Below, piece by piece: positions 18,216 to 26,999 of a stretch of 64,000 nt of DNA. Location: the NCBI RefSeq assembly GCF_031760065.1, contig NZ_CP134500.1, forward strand, positions 806,001 through 870,000, given 5' to 3'. Each line of letters begins with the position of its first letter. Within the stretch, counting starts at the first letter, position 1. The DNA is from Streptomyces durocortorensis. Its GTDB lineage: Bacteria > Actinomycetota > Actinomycetes > Streptomycetales > Streptomycetaceae. The notes under the pieces were generated by a model, which saw only the letters and a list, made by a program, of their open reading frames with translations, had not been told where the DNA came from and did no database searches. The translations under genes were made by a program, and so were the position numbers.

Positions 18216-18830
18216 ATGCGTGCACGGGGCGGCTGGCCGACGCGAGCGGCCAGGGGCCTGCTCTGCGCTTCGGCCTGCCTGCTGCTCGGCGCCGTCAGCC
18301 ATGTCGCGGCGGGCGGGCAGCTTCCCGGCACGGGAGTGCTCACTCTCCTGTTCCTCGCCCTGACCGTGCAGGGGGCCCTGCTCTTCGGGGGGCGGCGGCG
18401 CCGCTTCGACGTCGTGACACTGGTGCTGGGCGGAACGCAGTTCGGCCTGCACAACGCGTTCCACTTCCTCGCCGCACCGCAGCCGGTCACCCACGGACAC
18501 CACTTGGCCGGGGCGTCCGGCGGCCACGCCATGCACGCGGACTCCGGGCATGCCATGGACGGGGGCTCCGGGCATGTCATGGACACCGGGATGACCCTGG
18601 CGCACGCGGCGGCCACGCTCGGAACCGCCCTCTGCGTGATCCACGGGGAGCGGGTGCTGCGACGCCTCGCGGCTCTGCTCGCCCCTCTCCTCGCCCTCCG
18701 GCCCGCTCCACCGCTCCCCTGCCTCCCCCGGCTGCGCCGGGTGCCGCCGGTGGTCACGCGGATCCGGTTCGGGGCGCTCCTCGCCCGCTCCCGGCACCGG
18801 CGCGGCCCGCCGTCGGCGGCCCTGGCCTGA
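18216..18830 (+). CDS. His/Met-rich integral membrane protein
   Basis: A 204-residue membrane protein with about four hydrophobic segments (LLCASACLLLGAVSHVAA, TGVLTLLFLALTVQGALLF, VVTLVLGGTQFGLHNAFHFLA, MTLAHAAATLGTALCVIHGE). Between the third and fourth lies a His/Met/Gly-rich loop (GHHLAGASGGHAMHADSGHAMDGGSGHVMDTGM), typical of metal, often copper, binding loops. The charged C-terminus is Arg/Pro-rich. I chose the ATG at 18216 over the upstream in-frame start because the family begins shortly before the first helix. The next gene on this strand is a PepSY membrane protein, so a joint metal role is plausible but unproven. Confidence 0.75.
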   Translation: MRARGGWPTRAARGLLCASACLLLGAVSHVAAGGQLPGTGVLTLLFLALTVQGALLFGGRRRRFDVVTLVLGGTQFGLHNAFHFLAAPQPVTHGHHLAGASGGHAMHADSGHAMDGGSGHVMDTGMTLAHAAATLGTALCVIHGERVLRRLAALLAPLLALRPAPPLPCLPRLRRVPPVVTRIRFGALLARSRHRRGPPSAALA

Positions 18831-18850
18831 CAGCCGCCCCACTCAGCCGC

Positions 18851-18874
18851 GGACGCCGGATACGACCGGCGTCC
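18851..18874. terminator. hairpin between the His-rich and PepSY genes
   Basis: GGACGCCGG (18851-18859), loop ATACGA, CCGGCGTCC (18866-18874): a perfect 9-bp stem 20 bases after the stop of the His-rich gene. It could terminate or attenuate transcription into the PepSY gene. Confidence 0.55.
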
Positions 18875-18939
18875 ATGAGGCATGCCTGCGGGGCTGTCCG
18901 GTCGCGCGTCCGCCATCGCCCGCCCTTCGAGGAGCATCC

Positions 18940-20496
18940 ATGTCTCGCAGAACCGACGAACTACCGCAGAACGACCATGATCCCACCGACGCCGCCCCGG
19001 ACGGGCGGGCGACGGACGAACCGACGACGGACGGACCGCCCGCGGCGGGGCCTTCGCCCGACGCACCGGCACCCGGCGGGCCGGACCGCCCCGCGAAAAC
19101 CGAGTCCGGGCAGCCCCGGTCCGCCCGCTCCTGGGAAGCCGTACGCCACCTCCTGGTGCGCCTGCACTTCTACGCCGGTGTGCTCGTCGCACCTTTCCTG
19201 CTGGTGGCCGCGCTGACCGGGCTGGCCTACACCTTCACGCCCCAGCTCGACCAGCTCGTCTACGGCGATCAGCTGCGGGTCGAGAAGGTCGGGGACGAGC
19301 CGCTCCCGCTGGCGGAGCAGATAGCCGCCGCGCGGGCCGCGTACCCCGAGGGCACCACGGCGTCGGTGATCACCCCGCCGGACCCCGAGGACACCACCCG
19401 GGTGGTGCTCTCCGTCCCGGAGCTGGACGACAAGCAGCGCACGGTGTTCGTGGACCCGTACACCGCCGAGGTCCGGGGCGAGCTGACGACCTGGTCCGGG
19501 TCGACGCCGCTGACCACGTGGCTCGACGACCTCCACCGCAATCTCCACCTCGGCGACACGGGGCGCCTGTACTCCGAAGTCGCCGCGAGCTGGCTGTGGG
19601 TGGCCGTCGCGGGCGGCCTGGTGCTGTGGCTCGGGCGCAGCCGCGGGCGGCGCGCGAGGTCGGCCCGGGGCGTGCTGCTTCCGGACCGTGCGGCCCGGGG
19701 GGTGCGCCGGACCCGCAGCCGGCACGCGGCCGCCGGGGTGTGGCTGGCGCTCGGGCTGCTGTTCCTCAGCGCCACCGGCCTCACCTGGTCGAACTACGCC
19801 GGTGAGCGGTTCGGACGACTCCTGGACGCGGCGAACGGCAACGCCCCGGCCCTCGACACCGCGCTCCCGGGTGCCGAGGCCCCCGCCGAGGACCACTCGG
19901 AGCACGCCGAGCACGGCGGTTCCGGCCAAGCGAAGGCCGACGCCTACCCGGCCGACTTCGAGGCGGCCCTCGCGGCGGCCCGGGACGCGGGCCTCGGCGG
20001 CACCGTGGTGATCACTCCTCCGGCGGACGCGGCGAGCGCGTGGGTCGTGGCGCAGAACGACAACGTCTGGCCGGTGCACTACGACCGGGTCGCCGTGGAC
20101 ACGAGCAGCGGCGAGATCACCTCGCGCACCCGCTGGGCAGACCACCCGGTCCTGAACAAGCTCAGCAAGCTCGGAGTCCAGGGGCACATGGGCGTGCTGT
20201 TCGGCGTGGTCAACCAGATCGTGCTGGCCGCCGTCGCGATCGGCCTGACCGCGGTGATCGTCTGGGGCTACCGCATGTGGTGGCAGCGGCGTCCCACCCG
20301 GGCCGACCGTCCGGCGCTCGCCGGGAAGGCCCCGGAGCGCGGGGCGTGGCGGCGGCTTCCGCTGCCGGTCCTGATCCTGGGCATCCCGGCCGTGGCCGCC
20401 CTGGGCTGGGCGCTCCCGGTCCTGGGAGTGACCCTGGCCGGGTTCCTCGTGGTCGACGTGGTGGCGGGGGCGCTGCGCCGGCGGCGTAGCGCCTGA
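18940..20496 (+). CDS. PepSY-associated transmembrane protein
   Basis: A 518-residue protein. A disordered acidic/Pro-rich N-terminus (1-65) precedes a first membrane segment with HFYAGVLVAPFLLVAALTGLAYTF (about 80-105), PepSY-like extracytoplasmic domains, two further segments (SWLWVAVAGGLVLWLG, AAGVWLALGLLFLSATGLTWS), a His/Glu-rich loop EDHSEHAEHGGSG near 320, a second PepSY domain, HMGVLFGVVNQIVLAAVAIGLTAVIVWGYRMWW and a final pair of helices. This is the PepSY_TM (DUF2218/PiuB-like) architecture, often found with iron or copper uptake genes. The preceding His/Met-rich membrane protein fits a metal link. Confidence 0.85.
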   Translation: MSRRTDELPQNDHDPTDAAPDGRATDEPTTDGPPAAGPSPDAPAPGGPDRPAKTESGQPRSARSWEAVRHLLVRLHFYAGVLVAPFLLVAALTGLAYTFTPQLDQLVYGDQLRVEKVGDEPLPLAEQIAAARAAYPEGTTASVITPPDPEDTTRVVLSVPELDDKQRTVFVDPYTAEVRGELTTWSGSTPLTTWLDDLHRNLHLGDTGRLYSEVAASWLWVAVAGGLVLWLGRSRGRRARSARGVLLPDRAARGVRRTRSRHAAAGVWLALGLLFLSATGLTWSNYAGERFGRLLDAANGNAPALDTALPGAEAPAEDHSEHAEHGGSGQAKADAYPADFEAALAAARDAGLGGTVVITPPADAASAWVVAQNDNVWPVHYDRVAVDTSSGEITSRTRWADHPVLNKLSKLGVQGHMGVLFGVVNQIVLAAVAIGLTAVIVWGYRMWWQRRPTRADRPALAGKAPERGAWRRLPLPVLILGIPAVAALGWALPVLGVTLAGFLVVDVVAGALRRRRSA

Positions 20497-20506
20497 GGCC
20501 CTGGCG

Positions 20507-20542
20507 GGGGCCGTCCGGCCGGCGGGGCCGCCGGACGGCCCC
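20507..20542. terminator. bidirectional terminator between the PepSY gene and the type VII locus
   Basis: Arms 20507-20519 and 20530-20542 form a perfect 13-bp G/C stem (GGGGCCGTCCGGC) with a 10-base loop, 10 bases after the PepSY stop and 80 bases beyond the stop of the convergent type VII operon. Confidence 0.8.
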
Positions 20543-20585
20543 TGGGGGGGATGTCCGGGCGCCCCCTGGACAGTCCCAGGAGGGA

Positions 20586-20603
20586 CGCCTGGACGTCCAG
20601 GCG
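20586..20603. repeat. perfect 18-bp palindrome
   Basis: CGCCTGGACGTCCAGGCG is fully self-complementary with no spacer. It sits between the 20507 hairpin and the end of the last type VII gene. It may be part of the terminator region for the minus-strand operon, or a protein-binding site. Confidence 0.7.
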
Positions 20604-20621
20604 GGGTGTAGCTCCGGACGT

Positions 20622-21344
20622 CTAACCGGGGCGCAGTAGCGACGTCTCAGCCGGGGCGATGTCCGGCCGCAGCACATCCGCCCCGCCCGGCCGGAACAGT
20701 GCGATCTCGCCGTGGGCCAGGGACGCCGCCAGCCGTCCGGCCTCCGGCCCGAGGACCGGGGTGACGGCGTCGGCGTAGGAGGCGCCCAACACCAGTACCG
20801 CGTCCGGCTGTTGCCAGTGAGCGGAGCGGGCGGGCGCCCTCCTGACGACGTGCACGACGGTCGTCCAGGCCCCTTGGCCCACCGCTCTCCCCGGCGGCTT
20901 GGGCAGATCCGTCACCAGGGCCTGGGGCCCCGTGCCGGAGCCGGGAGCCGCGCCGGGGCGCGGGGGCCAGGCGCCCGCGTCGTCGGTGACCGTCAGCCGC
21001 GTCCCGCAGGCCGCCCCGAGCGGCGTCCACAGCGACGGGCCCCGGGTCAGCGCCGTCACCGCGGCCCCGGTGGCGACGAGTCGGCAGGCCAGCAGCCGGC
21101 CGAACAGCGACTCGCCGAGCACACCGATCCGGGTGCCGGCCGGCCCGTACGGTGCGAGCGTGACCGGCGCGCCCGTCCGGCCGGTGCCGAGGTGGATACC
21201 GGTGGGCACCGGGAACAGCGCGAAGTCCGCGCTCCGGCCCGCGGACCCGGCCGACCCGCCCGGACCGGGGCTGACCGGAAGGGCCGTCAGGTCCGGGCGG
21301 ACGGGGGTGGCCGGGCGTGCCCGGGTCGTCCGTCGGAGGTTCAT
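20622..21344 (-). CDS. type VII locus protein of unknown function
   Basis: A 240-residue protein, the last gene of the secretion operon. Its start overlaps the eccE stop as ATGA (21341-21344), so it is translationally coupled to the machinery genes. The N-terminal 40 residues are Arg/Pro-rich; the rest is an alpha/beta-like soluble domain (TRIGVLGESLFGRLLACRLVATGAAVTALTRG), loosely Rossmann-like. No signal peptide or membrane helix is visible. I do not recognise the family; position and coupling indicate a type VII-associated role, such as an EccE-linked cytosolic component. Confidence 0.75.
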   Translation of the reverse strand: MNLRRTTRARPATPVRPDLTALPVSPGPGGSAGSAGRSADFALFPVPTGIHLGTGRTGAPVTLAPYGPAGTRIGVLGESLFGRLLACRLVATGAAVTALTRGPSLWTPLGAACGTRLTVTDDAGAWPPRPGAAPGSGTGPQALVTDLPKPPGRAVGQGAWTTVVHVVRRAPARSAHWQQPDAVLVLGASYADAVTPVLGPEAGRLAASLAHGEIALFRPGGADVLRPDIAPAETSLLRPG

Positions 21345-22495
21345 CGGGCTCCCGTCGTCAGGGGGCGGCGGCGGTCGACCTCCGGGGCGAAGCCGGTGGC
21401 GGCCTCCAGCGGCCGGGCGGGGCGGGCCAGCGGCAGTGTCGCCACCAGCCCCGCGGGTTGTGCTCCGGTGAGCGGAAGCGCCGCGCCGCCGGAGACGAGC
21501 CGGTCGCGGCCCTCGGCGGCGCGCTGGGCCGCGCCGCTCACCAGCCGTACGGCGGCCCGGGTCTCGGTGCCCCGGGCTGTCCGGGCGACCGTCACGGCGG
21601 CCACGGTGCGGTCCATTCCGGTGCCCGTCAGCGCGGCGAGCAGCCGGTTCCAGTCCTCGGGGCCCTCCAGCCGGGCGGCGAGCGCGCAGTGGGTGCGGTG
21701 CGCGCCCGCCCAGCTGTCCGGCAGGGCCCGCCCCTCGCCATCCGCGTCACCGGCCTCCCGCAGCAACTCCCGTACCTGCTCGGCGTCCAGCGGCCGGGCG
21801 GGGACGCCGAGCCTCTCCAGCCGGGCGGCCAGCCGTGCCGTCGCGGCGGCCAGTGCCGTTCGGGCGCCGGCCGCGCCGCCGCCCCGGGCCTCGGCCACCT
21901 CGGGGGCGTCCCAGGGCTCGTAGCGCACGACGAGGTACGACCGCACCGCCACGGGCCTTGCAAGGGCCGGAAGCTGGCGGTAGGCCATGGTCGGCTCGAA
22001 GCGCTGGTGGAAGTCCCAGCTCGGCAGGCCGAACTGCTCCACCAGCAGCTGGACGGCCGCCGGGCGGGCGGCGTCCCGCGTCATCCAGTCCTCCAGGAAG
22101 CCGACGGCGGCCGACGGCAGGACGCCGGTGGGCAGGCCGAGGACGGCGGCATGGCCCCTGCCGTCGGCGAGGACGCCAACGGCCCGGCCGTTGCGGTCGC
22201 CGACCTCGGCCACCTCCAGCGGCGGCAGCAGCGTCGCGGCCAGGCCGAGTGCGGCGTCCGGCGTCCGGCGCCCGTCCCCGGCGAGCGCTCCGCGCCACAG
22301 CCGGTCCAGCAGCCGTGCGTCCAGCCACTGGCCACGGCGGCGCAGCAGGGCGAGGACGCCTGCCGCCGTCCCCGCCCCGGCGAGCGTCCAGCCGGTGGGG
22401 CCGCCGAACGCGACGCCGGTGAGGAGGGCGGCCACGGCCGCCTGGAGTGTGACGGCGCGCGCCCGTCCGAACGCTCCGGTGATCGGCTTCCTCAT
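21341..22495 (-). CDS. eccE: type VII secretion protein EccE
   Basis: A 384-residue EccE homologue, a membrane component at the periphery of the type VII core complex. Two closely spaced N-terminal hydrophobic segments (VTLQAAVAALLTGVAFGG, GWTLAGAGTAAGVLALL) are followed by a large domain with the EccE-typical DGRGHAAVLGL and LVVRYEPWDAPEVA regions. The ATG at 22493-22495 overlaps the eccB stop (ATGA), and its own stop overlaps the next gene in the same way. The C-terminal part is Arg/Ala-rich and less conserved. Confidence 0.85.
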   Translation of the reverse strand: MRKPITGAFGRARAVTLQAAVAALLTGVAFGGPTGWTLAGAGTAAGVLALLRRRGQWLDARLLDRLWRGALAGDGRRTPDAALGLAATLLPPLEVAEVGDRNGRAVGVLADGRGHAAVLGLPTGVLPSAAVGFLEDWMTRDAARPAAVQLLVEQFGLPSWDFHQRFEPTMAYRQLPALARPVAVRSYLVVRYEPWDAPEVAEARGGGAAGARTALAAATARLAARLERLGVPARPLDAEQVRELLREAGDADGEGRALPDSWAGAHRTHCALAARLEGPEDWNRLLAALTGTGMDRTVAAVTVARTARGTETRAAVRLVSGAAQRAAEGRDRLVSGGAALPLTGAQPAGLVATLPLARPARPLEAATGFAPEVDRRRPLTTGAR

Positions 22496-23988
22496 GCGTC
22501 GTCCCCCTGTTCGCCCTTGCCCTGCTCCTCGTTGCGGCCCTTCTTCGCGTCTTGGTCGGCGGCTTCCTCCGCCGGGGCCTTCGACGCGCCGCCCTCGCCC
22601 CGGTGCTCGACGGCCGCCGCGCGCGGATCGAGCACCGGCCCGCGCGGCAGCAGGTCGACGAACGGGGCGGGCAGGGCGGGCGCCTCGTCCGGGGTGAACC
22701 GCAGCCGTTCGACCGCCTCCGCCGTGGCGAAGGGATAGGCGGTTCCCGCGTCGGTGACCAGGGTGTACGTACCGCCCGCGCCGGCCGACGCGGTGGACCG
22801 GACGACCGCGCCCCGGCCCGGCCGGACGTAGACGCCGCTCACCGCACCGAGCCCGGTGCCGTCGGCGGGGGAAACGGCGGCGAGGCCCTTCGGCTCGGGG
22901 AGCGTGGCGGGCAGATGGACGACGGCCTCCCAGGCGGCGTTGCCGGGGGCGGAGCCGGCGGGCGTGCTCACGCACAGCGGGCGGCCCCGGTCCAGCCGGT
23001 CGGCCTTGGGCAGCCGTTCGGGCCAGGCCGGGTCGCCGGGCGCGGCGGCCGTGGAGCGGGGGGCCTTCACCGCCTGCACCGGGGTGAGCGTGTGCTCGGT
23101 CACGTCGGTGGCGCGCAGCAGTGCGTAGACGAGTTCGGAGACGGCGACCAGGCCGTCCGTACGCACGGTGTAGAACTGCGGGTTGACGCCGTCGAGGTCG
23201 CTGTGGACGACATCCCCGACCGCCGCGTCCACCGGGAGCCGGGCCGTCGTCGCACCGCCGTTCGCGGTCTTCGGCAGGATGATCGCCGGGGCCTCGGGGA
23301 CGGTGGCCAGGAGGGCGTCGGGCAGGGGCACCCGCGCCGTGCGCTGGAGGCCCAGCGTGGCCGCGACGCCTTCGGAGAGCCGGTAGCGGCGGCCCTCGGC
23401 GAGCAGCCACAGCCCGCCGCCGGGCGCCTCCACGAGCACGGTGGCGGAGCGGGCGGCGGACAGGTCGCGGGCCGGGGCCGCCTGCGCGACGGAGACGTAC
23501 ACGTGGGTCCGCGCCTCGCCCTCGGTGTCGGTGGCGGGAACCGTGCACACCGTCCAGGGGTCCTTGGCGAGGTCCCCCCGCTCCGGCAGCGCGTCGGGCG
23601 CGGCGGGGATGCCGACGGGCAGCCCCCGGGGTGCCTTGTCCAGGGCCGCCCGCCGGACCTCGGTGACCTTGCCGCCGCCCACGAGCAGAGCCGACGTGAG
23701 GTTCAGGGCGGGGTGCACGGTCCCTTCGCTGACGACGTACCGGTCGCCGCTGCCGCTGACGACCACGGCCCCGTTCTGCGGCAGCGACGGGCCCCGGCCG
23801 CCGCCGAGCCACCCGGCGATACCGAATCCGGCCATGATGAGGATGCCCACGGCGACTCCCCCGGCCAGCGAACGGTTGAGCCGCCGCCGGGGGTCGCGCA
23901 GCGCCTCGTCGGCCCCCCGGAAGAGGCCGGTCGCCTGACGTTTGTTCTCGTAGGCGTGGGCTTCGGCGAATTCACGTGTCGTGGCCAT
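22492..23988 (-). CDS. eccB: type VII secretion protein EccB
   Basis: A 498-residue EccB, the bitopic core subunit of the ESX translocon. The N-terminus has the family block REFAEAHAYENKRQATGLFRGADEALRDPRRRLNRSLAGG, followed by one membrane helix (VAVGILIMAGFGIAGWL) and a long extracytoplasmic domain (VVVSGSGDRYVVSEGTVHPALNLTSALLV), with one Cys pair (PWTVCT and RPLCVS) likely forming a disulfide. A Pro/Glu/Lys-rich tail of about 30 residues ends the protein. ATG at 23988; it overlaps eccE at the 3' end and starts 21 bases after mycP. Confidence 0.93.
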   Translation of the reverse strand: MATTREFAEAHAYENKRQATGLFRGADEALRDPRRRLNRSLAGGVAVGILIMAGFGIAGWLGGGRGPSLPQNGAVVVSGSGDRYVVSEGTVHPALNLTSALLVGGGKVTEVRRAALDKAPRGLPVGIPAAPDALPERGDLAKDPWTVCTVPATDTEGEARTHVYVSVAQAAPARDLSAARSATVLVEAPGGGLWLLAEGRRYRLSEGVAATLGLQRTARVPLPDALLATVPEAPAIILPKTANGGATTARLPVDAAVGDVVHSDLDGVNPQFYTVRTDGLVAVSELVYALLRATDVTEHTLTPVQAVKAPRSTAAAPGDPAWPERLPKADRLDRGRPLCVSTPAGSAPGNAAWEAVVHLPATLPEPKGLAAVSPADGTGLGAVSGVYVRPGRGAVVRSTASAGAGGTYTLVTDAGTAYPFATAEAVERLRFTPDEAPALPAPFVDLLPRGPVLDPRAAAVEHRGEGGASKAPAEEAADQDAKKGRNEEQGKGEQGDDA

Positions 23989-24009
23989 GGCGGTCCTTAC
24001 GGAGATCCT

Positions 24010-25395
24010 TCACGATCGAGGGTGTGCGGGGGTGCGTACGGTCGTCCGGCCCGGGCCCGGCTCGGGTCGTCGCACCGGCGGAACGAGCTGCTCCGTGGTG
24101 CTCGGGGGCGGCGGCACCCGGCCCGCACGCCCCGATGGACCGGCGCTCCCCTCCCTCGCCGGGCCCGCCCGCCAGCCGCGTGCGGCGGCCCGGCGCAGCA
24201 CGGGCGCGCCCAGCAGGGCGAGGACGACGGCGAACAGGAGCCCGCCGCTCCAGGCCAGGGCGGTGACCGAACGGGACGTCAGCCCGGGCTCGTTCGCGGG
24301 AAGCGCCTGCACCGGGATGGCCCCGTTCAGCGCCGGGTCCCGGCCCGCGTCGCCGGTGCCCAGGTGGGTCAGCGCGGCGAACGGGTCGACGAGCCCCGCC
24401 CCCGTACGCGGGTCCCCGCCGCCGACGCCGACCGGGGCGGCCGACGCGGTGAGCCGGTCCGCCGTCTCCCGTGCCGTGAGGCCGGGGAAGCGGGCGCGGA
24501 CGAGTGCGGCGGCCCCGGCGACCTGCGGGGCGGCGAAGCTCGTACCGCTGACCTGCTGGTATCCCGATCCGCCGGAGGCCGGGACGATCTCGTTCTCGCC
24601 GTAGGCCGCGATGTCGACCCAGCTTCCCTGGTTGGACTGCTCCATGGGTTCACCCGCCGCGTCCACCGCGCCGACCGCGAGCACACCGTCGTAGGCGGCC
24701 GGGTACATGGGCGCGTCGGTGGTCCCCTCGTTGCCCGCCGCGGCGACCACGACGACGTCGGCGGCCACCGCTCTCGCGATGGCCCTGCGGACCGGGGCGC
24801 GGTCCACGGGCAGGGCGAAGGACAGGTTGAGCACGCGGGCTCCGGCGGCCACGGCCTCGTCGATCCCGGCGGCCAGCGTGTTCGCCGTCGTCCGGTCCAC
24901 GCCGTCCACCATCCGTACGGGGTGGATGCGGGCGCCCGGCGCCACCCCGCTGATCCGGGGTTCGCCGGCCCGGGAGGCGGCGATGATCCCGGCGACCCCG
25001 GTGCCGTGGCCCTCGCAGTCCAGGTGCGGGGCGCGCGGGACCTGGCGGCGGAACTCCTCGGCCGAGCGCACGGTGACCAGCTCCGCGCCCGCGCCGACGG
25101 CACCCGCCAGCTCGGGATGGCGGCCGTCGACCCCGGAGTCGACGACGGCGACCGTGACTCCGGTGCCGTCGGCGAGGTCCCAGGCCTGGGCGAGGCCCAG
25201 CCGGTCGGCGAGGGTGCGGCCCGTGGGGGTGTCCGGCAGCGGGGCGCCCGCCTTCGGGGGCCGGGAGCACGACGTGTCCACGGGCTTCGGCGCGGCCACG
25301 GCCTGCCCGTCGAGGCCCCACGGGCCGGGGACGGCCAGGAGCAGCAGGGCGAGCGCCCCGAGTGCCCTGGCGGCCCCGGCCGTGCGCAGCCTCAT
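24010..25395 (-). CDS. mycP: mycosin (type VII-associated subtilisin-like protease)
   Basis: A 461-residue S8 serine protease anchored in the membrane. A signal peptide covers about residues 1-35, the catalytic triad is Asp86 (VAVVDSGVDGRHPEL), His130 (CEGHGTGVAGI) and Ser286 (SGTSFAAPQVAG), with the oxyanion Asn in AAAGNEG. A C-terminal helix (ALAWSGGLLFAVVLALLGAPVL) precedes a basic/Pro-rich cytoplasmic tail. Mycosins stabilise the ESX membrane complex and can process substrates. The ATG at 25395 overlaps the eccD stop (ATGA); the longer upstream open frame lies inside eccD and is rejected. Confidence 0.95.
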   Translation of the reverse strand: MRLRTAGAARALGALALLLLAVPGPWGLDGQAVAAPKPVDTSCSRPPKAGAPLPDTPTGRTLADRLGLAQAWDLADGTGVTVAVVDSGVDGRHPELAGAVGAGAELVTVRSAEEFRRQVPRAPHLDCEGHGTGVAGIIAASRAGEPRISGVAPGARIHPVRMVDGVDRTTANTLAAGIDEAVAAGARVLNLSFALPVDRAPVRRAIARAVAADVVVVAAAGNEGTTDAPMYPAAYDGVLAVGAVDAAGEPMEQSNQGSWVDIAAYGENEIVPASGGSGYQQVSGTSFAAPQVAGAAALVRARFPGLTARETADRLTASAAPVGVGGGDPRTGAGLVDPFAALTHLGTGDAGRDPALNGAIPVQALPANEPGLTSRSVTALAWSGGLLFAVVLALLGAPVLRRAAARGWRAGPAREGSAGPSGRAGRVPPPPSTTEQLVPPVRRPEPGPGRTTVRTPAHPRS

Positions 25396-26999
25396 GCGCG
25401 CAGCTCCAGGAGCGCCGTGTAGACGTTCCACACGGCGAGTACAAGAGGCACGACGGCGAGCAGCAGGAGCGTCTCGATGCTGTCCAGTGCGCGGGCGAGC
25501 CGGGGGTTGAGGCCGCGACGGCCGCTGAACACGGCTACGGCACAGGCGACCACGGCGACGACGAAGCACAGCGGGAGCAGGACGGCCAGCAGGGGCACCG
25601 GGCCGCCCGCGAACCGCAGCACCACGCAGACCACCGCGCCGCACAGAACGGCCAGGCCTGCCGCGACGGCGGCGCCGACCTGGGCGGTGGCCCGGAAGAG
25701 GCGGGACCGCAGCAGGGCCAGGAGCCCGAGCGTCCCGGCGAGGGCCGAGGGCCACAGCCCGCCGGAGGCCAGCAGGACCAGTGCACCGCCCCCGGTGACG
25801 AGGCAGGCCCCGGCCAGCAGCCCCGACAGCAGGCGACGGGCGGCCGCAACCCGCTTCGCCAGCGCCTCGTGCTCCGGCGGCTCGGGCAGGTCCTCCAGCT
25901 CCTCCGCCGTGGCGGCGAGCCGGGGGCCCGGCAGGTGGGCCAGGCGCAGCGCCAGCGGGGGCAGCAGCGGGGTCACGGCGAGGGCGAGCGCGGCGGTGAC
26001 CGAGGCGGCCCGCACCGGGCCGGTGGACCAGACGAGGGCTATGAGGGCTCCGGGCGCGGCCAGCACCCCCGCCGTGACGAGTGCGGCGAACGTGCCGTCT
26101 CCGCCGCCCACCAGCAGCGGGCAGCCCGCGCCGAGCACCGCCACGACGGCGCAGACGAGCAGCAGATGGCCCGCGCCGAAGCCGCCGCCCAGCAGGACGA
26201 CGGCGCCCACGGCCGCGAACGGCGCGGCCAGCACCGCCGCGTAGGTACCGGCCGTGACATCCGCGAAAGCACGCGAGACGAGTGCGGCGAGGCCCAGCGT
26301 GAGGGCGGCCGCGACCAGGGCGAGCACGCCCGCGAGCACGCCCGGTGTCACGGCGAGCGCGGCGGCTCCGCCGAGAGCCGCCGCCGTACCGAAGGCCGCC
26401 GCCCCACGGCGTACGCCGGTGGCGGACCACGGCGCCCGGGCGCCGCCCTCCGCGATGACCTCGACGACGTCGTCGTACAGGGGGCCCGTGGTGTCCTCGG
26501 TGCCGTGCGCGAGGAAGAGCAGGTCGCCCTCGTGGACGTTCTGCGCGGACAGCGGGCGTGCGGCGTCGAGGCGGGTGCCGTCGTCCCGCCGCAGGACCCA
26601 GCCGCCGTGCTCCACGCCGCCGTCGGGGCCGATCTCCTCGCCCGCGTGACGTACGAGCGAGGGCATCAGCCGGGCCAGGGGGACGCCGAAGGGCACGGCG
26701 AGGTCGGCGCGACCGCGCGGCCCGGCGAGGGCGACCCGGCAGAAGCCGCCCGCGCCCCGCTCGGGCGCCCCGCCCTCGGCCCCGCCGACGGCGTGCGCGG
26801 GCGCGGTACCCGGCTGCGCGGGCGCGACAGACGCGGGCCCGGAAGCCGCAGGTCCCGGATGTACGGGCCCCGAGCGTGCGGGCCCGGTGCCGGGCGGGCC
26901 GGGGACGGGCGTCGGTGCCACTGCCGGTGACGGTGACGGGCGTCGCGGGGCAGCGGTGTGCTGGGGGCCGCCCGCGCCGGGGTTGGTTGCTGTGTTCAT
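25392..26999 (-). CDS. eccD: type VII secretion integral membrane protein EccD
   Basis: A 535-residue EccD. A Pro/Ala/Gly-rich extension of about 84 residues comes first, then a ubiquitin-like (YukD-type) domain (FCRVALAGPRGRADLAVPFGVPLARLMPSLVRHAGEE...) to about residue 175, then about eleven hydrophobic segments and a short polar end (YTALLELRA). EccD lines the pore of the ESX core complex. It overlaps eccC at its start and mycP at its end by four bases each. The long Pro-rich leader is unusual for the family; no downstream in-frame start removes it. Confidence 0.93.
   Translation of the reverse strand: MNTATNPGAGGPQHTAAPRRPSPSPAVAPTPVPGPPGTGPARSGPVHPGPAASGPASVAPAQPGTAPAHAVGGAEGGAPERGAGGFCRVALAGPRGRADLAVPFGVPLARLMPSLVRHAGEEIGPDGGVEHGGWVLRRDDGTRLDAARPLSAQNVHEGDLLFLAHGTEDTTGPLYDDVVEVIAEGGARAPWSATGVRRGAAAFGTAAALGGAAALAVTPGVLAGVLALVAAALTLGLAALVSRAFADVTAGTYAAVLAAPFAAVGAVVLLGGGFGAGHLLLVCAVVAVLGAGCPLLVGGGDGTFAALVTAGVLAAPGALIALVWSTGPVRAASVTAALALAVTPLLPPLALRLAHLPGPRLAATAEELEDLPEPPEHEALAKRVAAARRLLSGLLAGACLVTGGGALVLLASGGLWPSALAGTLGLLALLRSRLFRATAQVGAAVAAGLAVLCGAVVCVVLRFAGGPVPLLAVLLPLCFVVAVVACAVAVFSGRRGLNPRLARALDSIETLLLLAVVPLVLAVWNVYTALLELRA

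Noticed and set aside
25396..26430. Extended open frame upstream of mycP on the minus strand
   Set aside because: It lies antiparallel-in-frame inside eccD and is Arg/Gly-rich without domain features; the ATGA overlap at 25392-25395 fits a start at 25395.
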